From assembly GCF_003576455.2 (NCBI RefSeq), contig NZ_CP032869.1:5456001-5520000 (forward strand): DNA of 64,000 nt, read 5' to 3'. Under the pieces are notes generated by a model. It worked only from the letters and a program-made list of their open reading frames with translations. It was not told the DNA's origin and did no database searches. This document shows positions 1 through 8,014 of the stretch, in pieces. Numbering within the stretch: position 1 is the stretch's first letter; each line of letters opens with the position of its first letter. Position numbers and translations under genes: made by a program. The stretch is from Mucilaginibacter celer. Its GTDB lineage: Bacteria > Bacteroidota > Bacteroidia > Sphingobacteriales > Sphingobacteriaceae.

Positions 1-2399
1 CTATCGGTTTTAGTGCTGATGCCGGGCTTGCCTGCTCCGGGTTTTGCAGGCGCTGTTTTGGGTTGCGGTTTTGTGGTTGCAGCTTTCTTTTTACTTCGTT
101 TTTTTATAATATCTTCTTTGGATGCCGGTCGCTCCTTTGGTTTCCATAAAAAGCCTTTCAGTATCTTATCGTCTTCTTTTACCTTATCTATCGGGATGTA
201 CCGGTTTTCGGGTTTGGTTAAAAAGAAGATATCCGTAGCCTGTTTGTCTTTAAACGCCACACGGATGCGGCTGCTTAATGACCGTTGCATGCCCGATACC
301 TTGCCGCTGTCGCGCTGAAAAAATATAGTTTCGGCATTACCTACTGCATACATCTTATCCAGCTTATCATCCTTAAAATACCCCCGCATTCTTTTGCCCG
401 ATACCTGGTTAAAATGCACCGAATCGTCCTTGTCGATATTTACAATAAATGCCGACGGGAACAGCTCGATATTATCCATCTTCTTTTTGCGCATTTGCAG
501 GTAAACGGTATCGCCCGAGAGCTGCGAACCCTGTGTCCAGATAATGGGGTTTACATACATGCGCATGGTCGAATCACTATTGGCATAAAAAATCGAATCG
601 GATTTGGCCTGCAGGTCCGATTTAAAAATTTTGGCATGGTGGTGGGCTATCAAAATCCTCACCCGGGCAGTATCCTTCAGGTTAACAGGATATTGCCTGT
701 AAACCGGGTCGCGTGCCAGTTGCACACGATAAACACTGTCTTGCTTTGCTTTCCGGGCGGCGGCAATAGCATCCTTTTTTCGTTGCAGCGAATCATTAAC
801 CGGCTTGGGCTTGCCAAAAAAGTCGCGGTGAAAGTAACTTGTATCTTTAGGGATGCCAAGGTACCTTGCTTCCAAAAACTTCGAGTTTTTTTTCTCGGCG
901 GCTATTTTACGTTGTTTAAGCGTGGTATCGTGTTGGGTGCGCTGGCGTTCCTGGTAAGCTTTAAGGTTTTTATAGGTCATGATCTGCGTTTCGATGGTAT
1001 CGGCAGTCATGTATATCGAATCGCGCTTAATCCGGCCGGTATCTTTAACGGCTACTATAGGCGCTTTTGCAGGCGGCTTAACGAATGTTCCCTTTTTATT
1101 TTTATCAGGCTTTATAGCATCAGCCACACCGGCCAGGCTGGTTATGTTTTTAATATTGGCTTTATCCTTATTGCTCAGTTTTAGCGCAGGAGCAGATTTT
1201 AATGCCGAATCAACCAGTTTAGGGTTTTTCTTCAGCTGATCTGCCGCCGTTTTCAGCACGGTATCAACCGTTCCCTTATTATCCTTTAAAGCATCCAGCG
1301 TCAGCTTGCCCGCCATATCAACATTTGCGCTATCCTTTTTGCTGATAGCGAATGGTTGTGTAACTGGTATGGTATTGGCCGGAGCTTTATGATTGTTACC
1401 AGGCTTTATGGCACCGGCTACTTTATTAAGATCGGTGATGTTGTTATTGGATGCCTTGGCATTTTTTTGCCCCGGAGGCACAGTTTTCGCCGCCGAATCA
1501 GTCTGGGTGGTATCCTTCTGCTCCGAAATCAGTACTACGTAAGCATTTTCGGTAACTATAGTTTTTTCATCGGCGCGGTAGTAGGTAGCCAGATCGCCTT
1601 TAATAGTTACTTTTTGCTCCCTGTCTTCAAACGTGATATTTTTTACCGCCCTGCCATAACCTTTCAGTTTATCATAAAACAAGCTGTCGCCCTTTAATGA
1701 TTTGGTGCCCTGCCTGTACGAGTTTTTTTTGCCGAAGTAAGCCTGCTCGGTAACGGTATTATATAACCCGTTTTCGGTGTAGAGGGTATCTTTATCCTTG
1801 GTGCCGTAAATATTGGTAGGGCCATAAAAATAAGCTATCCTTGAGCCGGTGTTGTAACGCAGGGTATCTGTTTTGATGAGCGCGTCTACAGTTGTTAAAA
1901 CTACATCGTATCTGAAGTATGAATCGCGACTGTAGGCAAAGTAATAGCCGTTTTTACTGGTTAGTACGTTGTCTTTATTGATTAGTTTGCCGCCGCCTGT
2001 ATAGGTGCCTACCCTGCTGGCTGTATTATAGGTAAGGTAGTTGGTGGTGAGGGTGGCATCGCGGTCAACCATTTTTACGTTATCGGTAAGGATGGCAATT
2101 TTGGTATTACCATTATAGTTCAGCTTATCCGAAAATATGTTCAGCGTATCGCCCTGGTTAATGTTTACGTTGCCAAAAGCATCAAACGAGTTAAGATCAG
2201 GATAAAAATAGGCGCTATCCGAACGCAGCAATGAATAATCCTGCTTAAAAGTGCCTTTGTACACCTTTACCAACTGCTTGCCGTTTATTTTTGTGGCGGT
2301 ACTTTTTTCAGATTGTATCAGGTTTACAATTGATTTTTTTTGGGCCATGGCCGCAGTTGCCAGCACCAAAAACAAAAAGCATAAAACGTATTTCCTCAC
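1..2399 (-). CDS. OstA-like (LptA/OstA family) secreted protein, 3' end outside window
   Basis: The reading frame is open from a GTG at 2399 to the window edge, so about 799 residues are visible and the C-terminus is missing. The N-terminus is a clear signal peptide (RKYVLCFLFLVLATAAMAQ). The body holds repeated short beta units (for example LNYNGNTKIAILTDNVKM, then TNYLTYNTASRVGTYTGGG) typical of the OstA/LptA/LptD N-terminal fold that binds lipopolysaccharide in the periplasm. The middle is rich in Lys, Ala and Asp, and the visible end is Lys/Pro-rich. By homology it should take part in LPS transport to the outer membrane; this is inferred from fold style only. The GTG start is chosen because the signal peptide begins there and a TAATTTTG -7 box ends 4 nt before it. 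No ATG lies further upstream in frame before that promoter. Confidence 0.8.
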   Translation of the reverse strand, partial: MRKYVLCFLFLVLATAAMAQKKSIVNLIQSEKSTATKINGKQLVKVYKGTFKQDYSLLRSDSAYFYPDLNSFDAFGNVNINQGDTLNIFSDKLNYNGNTKIAILTDNVKMVDRDATLTTNYLTYNTASRVGTYTGGGKLINKDNVLTSKNGYYFAYSRDSYFRYDVVLTTVDALIKTDTLRYNTGSRIAYFYGPTNIYGTKDKDTLYTENGLYNTVTEQAYFGKKNSYRQGTKSLKGDSLFYDKLKGYGRAVKNITFEDREQKVTIKGDLATYYRADEKTIVTENAYVVLISEQKDTTQTDSAAKTVPPGQKNAKASNNNITDLNKVAGAIKPGNNHKAPANTIPVTQPFAISKKDSANVDMAGKLTLDALKDNKGTVDTVLKTAADQLKKNPKLVDSALKSAPALKLSNKDKANIKNITSLAGVADAIKPDKNKKGTFVKPPAKAPIVAVKDTGRIKRDSIYMTADTIETQIMTYKNLKAYQERQRTQHDTTLKQRKIAAEKKNSKFLEARYLGIPKDTSYFHRDFFGKPKPVNDSLQRKKDAIAAARKAKQDSVYRVQLARDPVYRQYPVNLKDTARVRILIAHHHAKIFKSDLQAKSDSIFYANSDSTMRMYVNPIIWTQGSQLSGDTVYLQMRKKKMDNIELFPSAFIVNIDKDDSVHFNQVSGKRMRGYFKDDKLDKMYAVGNAETIFFQRDSGKVSGMQRSLSSRIRVAFKDKQATDIFFLTKPENRYIPIDKVKEDDKILKGFLWKPKERPASKEDIIKKRSKKKAATTKPQPKTAPAKPGAGKPGISTKTD

Positions 2400-2403
2400 G
2401 TGG

Positions 2404-2411
2404 CAAAATTA
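2404..2411 (-). promoter_or_regulatory. -7 box TAATTTTG of the OstA-like gene
   Basis: This box matches the Bacteroidetes -7 consensus TAnnTTTG exactly and ends only 4 nt before the GTG start. The implied transcript would begin at or next to the start codon. No clear TTG -33 element is seen at the usual spacing. Confidence 0.5.
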
Positions 2412-2416
2412 GTTTT

Positions 2417-2445
2417 TTGTCGGGGTTATTAAATTAATAATTTTG
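2417..2445 (+). promoter_or_regulatory. Promoter of tilS (TTG-N18-TAATTTTG)
   Basis: A TTG at 2417-2419 and TAATTTTG at 2438-2445 are 18 bp apart, which fits the Bacteroidetes housekeeping promoter. The box ends 4 nt before the tilS ATG, so the mRNA is probably leaderless. The spacing mirrors the divergent OstA-like promoter. Confidence 0.6.
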
Positions 2446-2449
2446 ATGA

Positions 2450-3787
2450 ATGCTGCCAGTTAATCAGTTTGTTAATTTTATTGAACAAAACGCTTTATTT
2501 ACCCGCTCCACTCCTATCCTGGCAGCGGTAAGTGGCGGCATCGATTCGGTTTTAATGGCCCATTTACTTAAAGCCGCCGGGTACAATTTCGCCATCGCTC
2601 ATTGCAATTTTCAGTTGCGGGGCGATGAAGCCTTACGCGATCAGCAATTTTCGCAATCGCTGGCCGCCCGGTTGGATGTACCTTTTCACACCATCAATTT
2701 CAATACAGAACAGTACGCTGCCCAAAACAAAATCTCGATCCAGATGGCTGCCCGCGATCTGCGTTACCAATGGTTTGATACTGTTTGCCAGCAATCAGGC
2801 TATGAGGTCGTTGCGCTTGCTCACCACCAGAACGATACTATCGAAACAATATTGTTAAACCTTACACGCGGCACCGGAATTGCTGGGCTCCACGGCATTT
2901 TGCCTAAAAATGGCAAACTTGTACGCCCGCTTCTGTTCCTTACGCGCGATGAGGTACAGACCATTGTTACCGCCGAAGGTTTAAGTTTTGTTGAAGACAG
3001 CTCGAACTCCTCGGCAAAATATGCCCGTAATAAGATCAGGCTGGAGGTGGTGCCGAAGTTGAAAGAGTTGAATCCTTCGCTCGAAAAAACTTTCGAAAAC
3101 AGCCTGCAGCATTTTCGCGATTTGGAATTGTTACTCGAGCTAAAGCTTGATGAGTTAAGGGAAACGCTGCTGCTGCACAAGGACAATGCTATTTATTGTT
3201 CTATCGACAAAGTAAAAGCGCTGAATCCAAAACGCCTGTTGCTTTTTAAATTGCTAAATGAATATGGTTTTAACGAAACGATTATCGACGACCTGATAGC
3301 CTCACTTGATAAACATCCGGGGCGGGTGTTTGAATCCGGCTCGCATAGCTTGTTGTTGGATAGGGAGGATATCATCCTCAAACCTAAAAACACAGTTTCT
3401 TTAACCGAAGTTGTTATAAACCATGATGCCCTCCATGTAAATTGGGGAGCTTATAAATTAACTTTATTGCATGATGACAGCGCGCTTATCATTAAAGATA
3501 ACCCATTTGCAACCTCAATTGATGCCGATAAGCTGGTCTACCCCTTAACCATCCGTAGTTGGCAGGAAGGCGATCATTTTTTTCCGCTGGGGATGAAAGG
3601 CCGCAAAAAACTGAGTGATTTTTTCATCAACCAGAAAGTGCCCCTACACCAAAAAGACAAAATTCCCGTTTTGGTGAACGGCAACGGCGAAATTATGTGG
3701 ATTGGCGGTTACCGGCCCGACGAAAGGTATAAAGTAAATGATAACACTAAAAAAGTTACTATCTTCGAACTGTTTAAACTAACATGA
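2450..3787 (+). CDS. tilS: tRNA(Ile)-lysidine synthase
   Basis: TilS attaches lysine to C34 of the tRNA-Ile(CAU) wobble position using ATP, so that it reads AUA rather than AUG; it is cytosolic and usually essential. The PP-loop ATPase motif SGGIDS lies at residues 28-33, followed by the N-type ATP pyrophosphatase fold (AIAHCNFQLRG, ARDLRYQWF, ALAHHQNDTIETILLNLTRG). The C-terminal TilS domain is present (IRSWQEGDHFFPLGMKGRKKLSDFF). The length of 445 aa is normal for Bacteroidetes. The ATG at 2450 is used because homologues begin in this style a few residues before the PP-loop. The stop overlaps the next gene by 4 nt, indicating translational coupling. Confidence 0.95.
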   Translation: MLPVNQFVNFIEQNALFTRSTPILAAVSGGIDSVLMAHLLKAAGYNFAIAHCNFQLRGDEALRDQQFSQSLAARLDVPFHTINFNTEQYAAQNKISIQMAARDLRYQWFDTVCQQSGYEVVALAHHQNDTIETILLNLTRGTGIAGLHGILPKNGKLVRPLLFLTRDEVQTIVTAEGLSFVEDSSNSSAKYARNKIRLEVVPKLKELNPSLEKTFENSLQHFRDLELLLELKLDELRETLLLHKDNAIYCSIDKVKALNPKRLLLFKLLNEYGFNETIIDDLIASLDKHPGRVFESGSHSLLLDREDIILKPKNTVSLTEVVINHDALHVNWGAYKLTLLHDDSALIIKDNPFATSIDADKLVYPLTIRSWQEGDHFFPLGMKGRKKLSDFFINQKVPLHQKDKIPVLVNGNGEIMWIGGYRPDERYKVNDNTKKVTIFELFKLT

Positions 3788-4266
3788 GCGATAAATCCGT
3801 TTTTACCGAAAAGCAATACCTTGGCAGGGAGTTTATCCCCTTAACCATTCGCCTGGTTTTGGCCATGTTTTGTTTTGCAGCTTATTTTTTTACTGATGAA
3901 CGCGAGCGCAATGGCGATTTGCTGGTGGTTGTTGGGTTTTCTATTATCATCATCTCCATCATCATGGGTTTCCTGCTGCATTTCCGTACCAGGGTAGAAA
4001 ATAAAAGCGTAATGTTGGATGGTTTATGGACAACCAAACTGGTAAAAATCGATTTGAACGGTATTGTAAAAGCTGAAAAAGGAACTTACAGCCGCTATCT
4101 TTTCAACAACCCTGTTTATAACCTGCACACTAAAGGCACCATCCGCTTTTTTACTTCGGGCAATGAGGCTATTCACCTTACCGATAGGGACGGCTTGCTT
4201 TACATCATCGGCTCGAAACATCCTAATGAGTTTTTGAGAGCGATTAGGGAAGAGATGAAGAAGTAG
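3784..4266 (+). CDS. Hypothetical membrane protein with two TM helices and a PH-like tail
   Basis: A 160-residue protein that I cannot assign to a named family. Two hydrophobic helices are visible at about residues 20-38 (IRLVLAMFCFAAYFF) and 46-65 (LLVVVGFSIIIISIIMGFLL). The remaining ~95 residues are soluble, with alternating beta-type patterns resembling the small bacterial PH-like domains found after two TM segments; that resemblance is a guess. It overlaps tilS by 4 nt (ATGA), so it is very likely co-transcribed and coupled to tilS. The start is fixed by this overlap. Confidence 0.7.
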   Translation: MSDKSVFTEKQYLGREFIPLTIRLVLAMFCFAAYFFTDERERNGDLLVVVGFSIIIISIIMGFLLHFRTRVENKSVMLDGLWTTKLVKIDLNGIVKAEKGTYSRYLFNNPVYNLHTKGTIRFFTSGNEAIHLTDRDGLLYIIGSKHPNEFLRAIREEMKK

Positions 4267-4319
4267 TTGCGGTTTGGCGTTCGTGAAGATACGAACCCTT
4301 GGTTATTAGTTATAACGCC

Positions 4320-4476
4320 TGTCGTTTCGACGAACATGCGGGGGCCTCAAGCGGTGGCGAGAGGAGAAATCTTGTACGCCCTATTAAGCGGACTTGCATT
4401 TCCGCCTTGCATGGCGTACAGGATTTCTCTTTCGCTCTTACGCGCTTATCCCCCCTCCGCTCTATCGAAATGACAT
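4320..4476. repeat. Interspersed palindromic repeat, family B copy 1
   Basis: A long imperfect inverted repeat of about 155 bp. The inner arms are AGAAATCTTGTACGCC and GGCGTACAGGATTTCT; the right end is CTCTATCGAAATGACA. The same arrangement and the same inner and right-end motifs recur at 62476-62631. No open frame of interest lies within. It sits between two convergent genes and may also act as a transcription barrier. Confidence 0.75.
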
Positions 4477-4494
4477 TTTGGTTAATTATCGGCT

Positions 4495-5391
4495 TTACTG
4501 CCCATCCGTTATCTCCATCACCCGCATCAACTCCTCAATAAACAAAATAGCCGCCCTTTTACGATAAACACCTTTTTGCCAAAGAATATATGATTGCCGC
4601 TTGATCTCTTTCGATTCGATAGGTACAGCGACCACCTTATTCCAACCAATAAGTGCCTTTTCATTCAGAATAGTTGCCCAATGGCCATTCTCAACCAAAG
4701 CCAATAGTGAATGCACATCATTCAGTTCAATCTTGATATTGGGTACAATCTTTTTACGGTTAAAAAGCTCGTTGATAAACTCGCGCGAGCTGAAACCTTT
4801 GCCTGGCAATATCAGGTCCTGTTTAGCCAACTCTTCCAAACTTATTTTATCCAGTTTGGCCAGCGGATTAATTTTCGCTACCACCATCACTACGCTCGAA
4901 CTGAATAGCTCCTGCATTTCCAGGTCTTCATCATCACTTTCGTTATGAAAAGCCAGGATCATATCCAGTTCAGCCAGGCGCAGTTTCTTTTCCAGTTCTT
5001 CCGGATTGCCATAAGTGATAAAAATTTTGATACCGGGATATTTAGTGCTGAACGGTGCTAAAGCAGGCAACAACAAGGAAGTAAAAGCGTAGGAAACCCC
5101 AAGATTAAGTTCGCCGGTCGTTGCGTTTTGTAATTCGCTGATGGCTTGTTTGCTCCGTTGCACATCATTCAATATTTTACGGGCGTGGGTTAAAAATATA
5201 TGTCCGGCCTCGGTAATACGTACATGTTTGCCTATCCTGTCAAACAGCAGCATGCCCAACTCTTCTTCCAGCTGTTTAATTTGTTGCGATAAGGTGCTTT
5301 GGGTAATAAACACCGCGGCGGCGGCCTCGGTAAAGTTCATCGTTTCGGCAGCCTTCACAAAATACTGTAGTTGACGCAGCTCCACAATCAA
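4495..5391 (-). CDS. LysR family transcriptional regulator
   Basis: A typical 298-residue LysR regulator. The N-terminal winged helix-turn-helix is clear at residues 5-65 (LRQLQYFVKAAETMNFTEAA, then ITQSTLSQQIKQLEEELG). The rest is the two-lobed periplasmic-binding-like effector domain beginning near residue 92 (GELNLGVSYAF). Such proteins bind a T-N11-A site and normally control a divergent neighbour. The adjacent divergent gene is the MFS transporter at 5530, with a 138-bp shared intergenic region, so that transporter is the probable target. The effector is unknown. A TATATTTG -7 box on the minus strand in the shared region is a plausible autoregulated promoter. Confidence 0.9.
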   Translation of the reverse strand: MIVELRQLQYFVKAAETMNFTEAAAAVFITQSTLSQQIKQLEEELGMLLFDRIGKHVRITEAGHIFLTHARKILNDVQRSKQAISELQNATTGELNLGVSYAFTSLLLPALAPFSTKYPGIKIFITYGNPEELEKKLRLAELDMILAFHNESDDEDLEMQELFSSSVVMVVAKINPLAKLDKISLEELAKQDLILPGKGFSSREFINELFNRKKIVPNIKIELNDVHSLLALVENGHWATILNEKALIGWNKVVAVPIESKEIKRQSYILWQKGVYRKRAAILFIEELMRVMEITDGQ

Positions 5392-5529
5392 TCGTTTTTA
5401 TCAATCAATTTCATTAAAATAATCTATTTTACAAATATATGTTTATGGGCGATATTTGCAGCATAAAACAAATCAATAGTTCTTGCATTAAGTACTCCCC
5501 TGAATTTGCTTTTGTTAGGTTTTAGTACG

Positions 5530-6768
5530 ATGAATGTTTTCCGCTCATTAAAGTACCGTAATTTCAAGCTGTTTTTTTACGGTCAGTCAATTTCTCTTAT
5601 AGGCACATGGATGCAAAAAACAGCAGTGGCATGGCTGGTTTACCGCCTTACAGGTTCGGCCCTTTTATTGGGTGTGGTTAGTTTTGTAAGCCTTATCCCA
5701 TCGTTAATATTAGCCCCTTACGCCGGTAGTATTGTAGATAGGCATAACCGCTACCGCATACTGGTTATTACCCAGGTAACATCCATGTTGCAGGCTGGCG
5801 CGCTGGCTTTTATGATCCTGTTCAAAATCTATAATATCCCGGCCATTATTGGTTTAAGCCTGCTGCAAGGCATTGTGAACGCCTTTGATATTACCTGCCG
5901 TCAATCGTTAATGGTTGATATGGTTGATGATAAAAGCGATTTGCCCAATGCCATCGCCCTCAACTCAACCATGACCAACCTGGCCCGTATTGCAGGCCCG
6001 GCCATAGCCGGTATCGTACTGAGCGCATTTGGCGAAGACGTTTGCTTTTTCGGCAACTTCATCAGCTACATCCCGGTACTTACCTGTTTATTTATGATGA
6101 AGCTGAACACCATTGTACCGGTACGCTCAGAAAAAAGCATCTGGACCGAGTTGCAGGAAGGTTTTAAATACGTATCCGGCGACCCTGATTTAAGCAGCAT
6201 GATCCTGATGCTCGCCGCAAGCAGCCTGTTCGTGATCCCTTTCAATACCCTAATGCCTATTTTTGCCAAAGATATTTTTAACGGCGATGCCAAAACCTTC
6301 AGCTGGTTTGAAAGCGCTGCCGGGTTAGGTTCGGTGGTTAGTGCGGTGTACCTGGCTAATCTTAAAACCAATAAAAACCTGGTGAAGATTATGAGTACCG
6401 CAAGCCTCATTTTTGGGATCAGTGTGTTGATGGTAGCTTATGCTGGTAAACTTCCTTTCGCCCTGGTATTTATGGTATTTACAGGTGTAGGCATGATGGC
6501 GCAAACATCTGCTATCAACACTTACATTCAAACTCATGCTATCCCGGCTATGCGGGCAAGGGCTATCAGCTATTATGTAATGGCTTACCAGGGAATGATT
6601 CCTGTGGGCAGCTTAATGGCCGGATGGCTGGCCGGCGAGCTCGGCCCGCGCAGGGCGGTTTGTATTGAGGGAATTATAGGTGTATTGGCTACCGCTTTGT
6701 TTGTTTTGTATAAACGGCGACAGGCAGCCGGCGAGAGCGTTGACGGAAAGACAGCTTTGGCTAAGTAA
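5530..6768 (+). CDS. MFS transporter, drug/siderophore exporter type (MFS_3-like)
   Basis: A 412-residue major facilitator with 12 predicted membrane helices. The N-terminal stretch (FRSLKYRNFKLFFYGQ, then GTWMQKTAVAWLVYRLTGS) is characteristic of the MFS_3 group, which includes the enterobactin exporter EntS and many drug-efflux proteins. The loop between helices 2 and 3 carries AGSIVDRHNRYR, a variant of the MFS motif A. The ATG at 5530 is preferred over the TTG at 5506 because it begins the conserved N-terminus. It is divergent from a LysR regulator, suggesting inducible efflux. The substrate cannot be told from sequence. Confidence 0.85.
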   Translation: MNVFRSLKYRNFKLFFYGQSISLIGTWMQKTAVAWLVYRLTGSALLLGVVSFVSLIPSLILAPYAGSIVDRHNRYRILVITQVTSMLQAGALAFMILFKIYNIPAIIGLSLLQGIVNAFDITCRQSLMVDMVDDKSDLPNAIALNSTMTNLARIAGPAIAGIVLSAFGEDVCFFGNFISYIPVLTCLFMMKLNTIVPVRSEKSIWTELQEGFKYVSGDPDLSSMILMLAASSLFVIPFNTLMPIFAKDIFNGDAKTFSWFESAAGLGSVVSAVYLANLKTNKNLVKIMSTASLIFGISVLMVAYAGKLPFALVFMVFTGVGMMAQTSAINTYIQTHAIPAMRARAISYYVMAYQGMIPVGSLMAGWLAGELGPRRAVCIEGIIGVLATALFVLYKRRQAAGESVDGKTALAK

Positions 6769-6783
6769 AATATTTAATCTGCC

Positions 6784-6827
6784 TAAAAAAAGAAAAAGCC
6801 CTTTCGTTTTGAGAGGGCTTTTCTATT
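6784..6827. terminator. Bidirectional terminator between convergent genes
   Basis: An AGCCCT/AGGGCT hairpin flanked by A-run on the left and T-rich sequence on the right serves the MFS gene on plus and the oxygenase gene on minus. Confidence 0.75.
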
Positions 6828-6846
6828 TAATAACTGTGTTTTATCG

Positions 6847-7809
6847 TTACATCTTCAAACCAATTTCCCTCAGGCGTTCGTCCAGATACTCGCCCGCAGT
6901 AATATCGGTATACAATTTAGGATGTTGCTCATCAATACACGATTCCAGGCTGGTCAGATCCATATCTGATTTTGGATGCAGGAAAAACGGAACCGAATAA
7001 CGGGAGAATCCCATCAGCTCGCGCGGAGGATTCACCACCCGGTGCGTGGTTGATTTTAGTTTATTATTGGTTAAGCGCTGAAGCATATCGCCTACGTTAA
7101 CCACCAAATCCTCGCCAAAGGCTTTTACCGGGAACCAGGTATTATCGCGGGTTAACAGTTCAAGGCCATCGGCACTGGCACCTATCAACAAGGTAATCAG
7201 GTTGATATCTTCATGCGCACCTGCACGTACCGCGTCATCAGGTACAGCATCGGGATTAGTTATTGGAAAATAGTGCAGGTTACGGAGGATGGAGTTACCG
7301 TTATGCACTTTATCATCAAAATAATTTTCAGGTAGTTCAAGGTAAACGGCAATGGCGCGTAGCAAATGCTTACCTGCGGCTTCCAATTTTTTATAAACCT
7401 CGATGGTGGTGGGGTTAAAGTCGGGCAGTTCAGTTACCTCAACATTTTCGGGGTATTGGGTTTTGAGGGCATCATCGTCGGTAACGGTTTGGCCTATTTG
7501 CCAAAACTCCTTCAAATCTGGAGTTTTAAAACCTTTGGCGGTTTCCTTGCTTTTGCCGGTGTATCCGCGCTGGCCTGCCAGGCCGGGGATCTCGTATTTT
7601 TGCTTTACATCTTCGGGCAAGGCAAAAAGCGCTTTTACATCTTCATAAAGTTTATCTATCAACTCCTTGCTTAAACCGTGATTGGTTATGGTAACAAAAC
7701 CTGTTTCGTTAAAAGCTTTGCCAATATCGTCAGAGAATTGTTTGCGTTCGTCGGCAGTGCCGTTTATATAGGTATTAAGATCGAGGCGAGGGATGTTTAC
7801 AGTACTCAT
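6847..7809 (-). CDS. Isopenicillin N synthase-like 2-oxoglutarate/Fe(II) oxygenase
   Basis: A 320-residue non-haem iron oxygenase. The DIOX_N domain covers roughly residues 5-125 and the 2OG-FeII_Oxy domain about 170-285. Iron ligands are visible as H199 and D201 (GAHEDIN) and H256 (TTHRVV); the 2-oxoglutarate-binding pair is R270 and S272 (RYS). All key residues are present, so it should be active. The substrate is not predictable; bacterial members hydroxylate amino acids, alkaloids or small acids. It is a single-gene unit, convergent with the MFS gene and sharing its terminator. Confidence 0.88.
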   Translation of the reverse strand: MSTVNIPRLDLNTYINGTADERKQFSDDIGKAFNETGFVTITNHGLSKELIDKLYEDVKALFALPEDVKQKYEIPGLAGQRGYTGKSKETAKGFKTPDLKEFWQIGQTVTDDDALKTQYPENVEVTELPDFNPTTIEVYKKLEAAGKHLLRAIAVYLELPENYFDDKVHNGNSILRNLHYFPITNPDAVPDDAVRAGAHEDINLITLLIGASADGLELLTRDNTWFPVKAFGEDLVVNVGDMLQRLTNNKLKSTTHRVVNPPRELMGFSRYSVPFFLHPKSDMDLTSLESCIDEQHPKLYTDITAGEYLDERLREIGLKM

Positions 7810-7834
7810 AGTTTGTAGTTTATAAAACAGGTAG

Positions 7835-7866
7835 CAAAATTATCTAATTTTTAGTGCGATACACAA
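7835..7866 (-). promoter_or_regulatory. Promoter of the 2OG oxygenase gene
   Basis: On the minus strand a TTG (7866-7864) and a TAATTTTG (7842-7835) lie 21 bp apart. This fits the Bacteroidetes form with slightly long spacing, and gives a leader of about 20 nt. Confidence 0.5.
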
Positions 7867-8014
7867 GGTAACAATAATATTTTATAGCTATAGCTGGGGC
7901 TCATGTACTTTGTATCAACGGTATAAAACAATTTTTGATTTAAACGTTTTATACTTCTGCCTGTCATACTATTAAACACGCAACGTGACAGGGGCATTTA
8001 TAAACATTAGTACC

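Noticed and set aside
13..1697. Plus-strand open frames at the left edge
   Set aside because: They are shadows of the minus-strand OstA-like gene, which is open to the window edge and has a signal peptide and continuous repeat structure.
4267..4541. Plus-strand open frames of 68 and 80 codons
   Set aside because: They run through the palindromic repeat of family B and have no protein-like composition.
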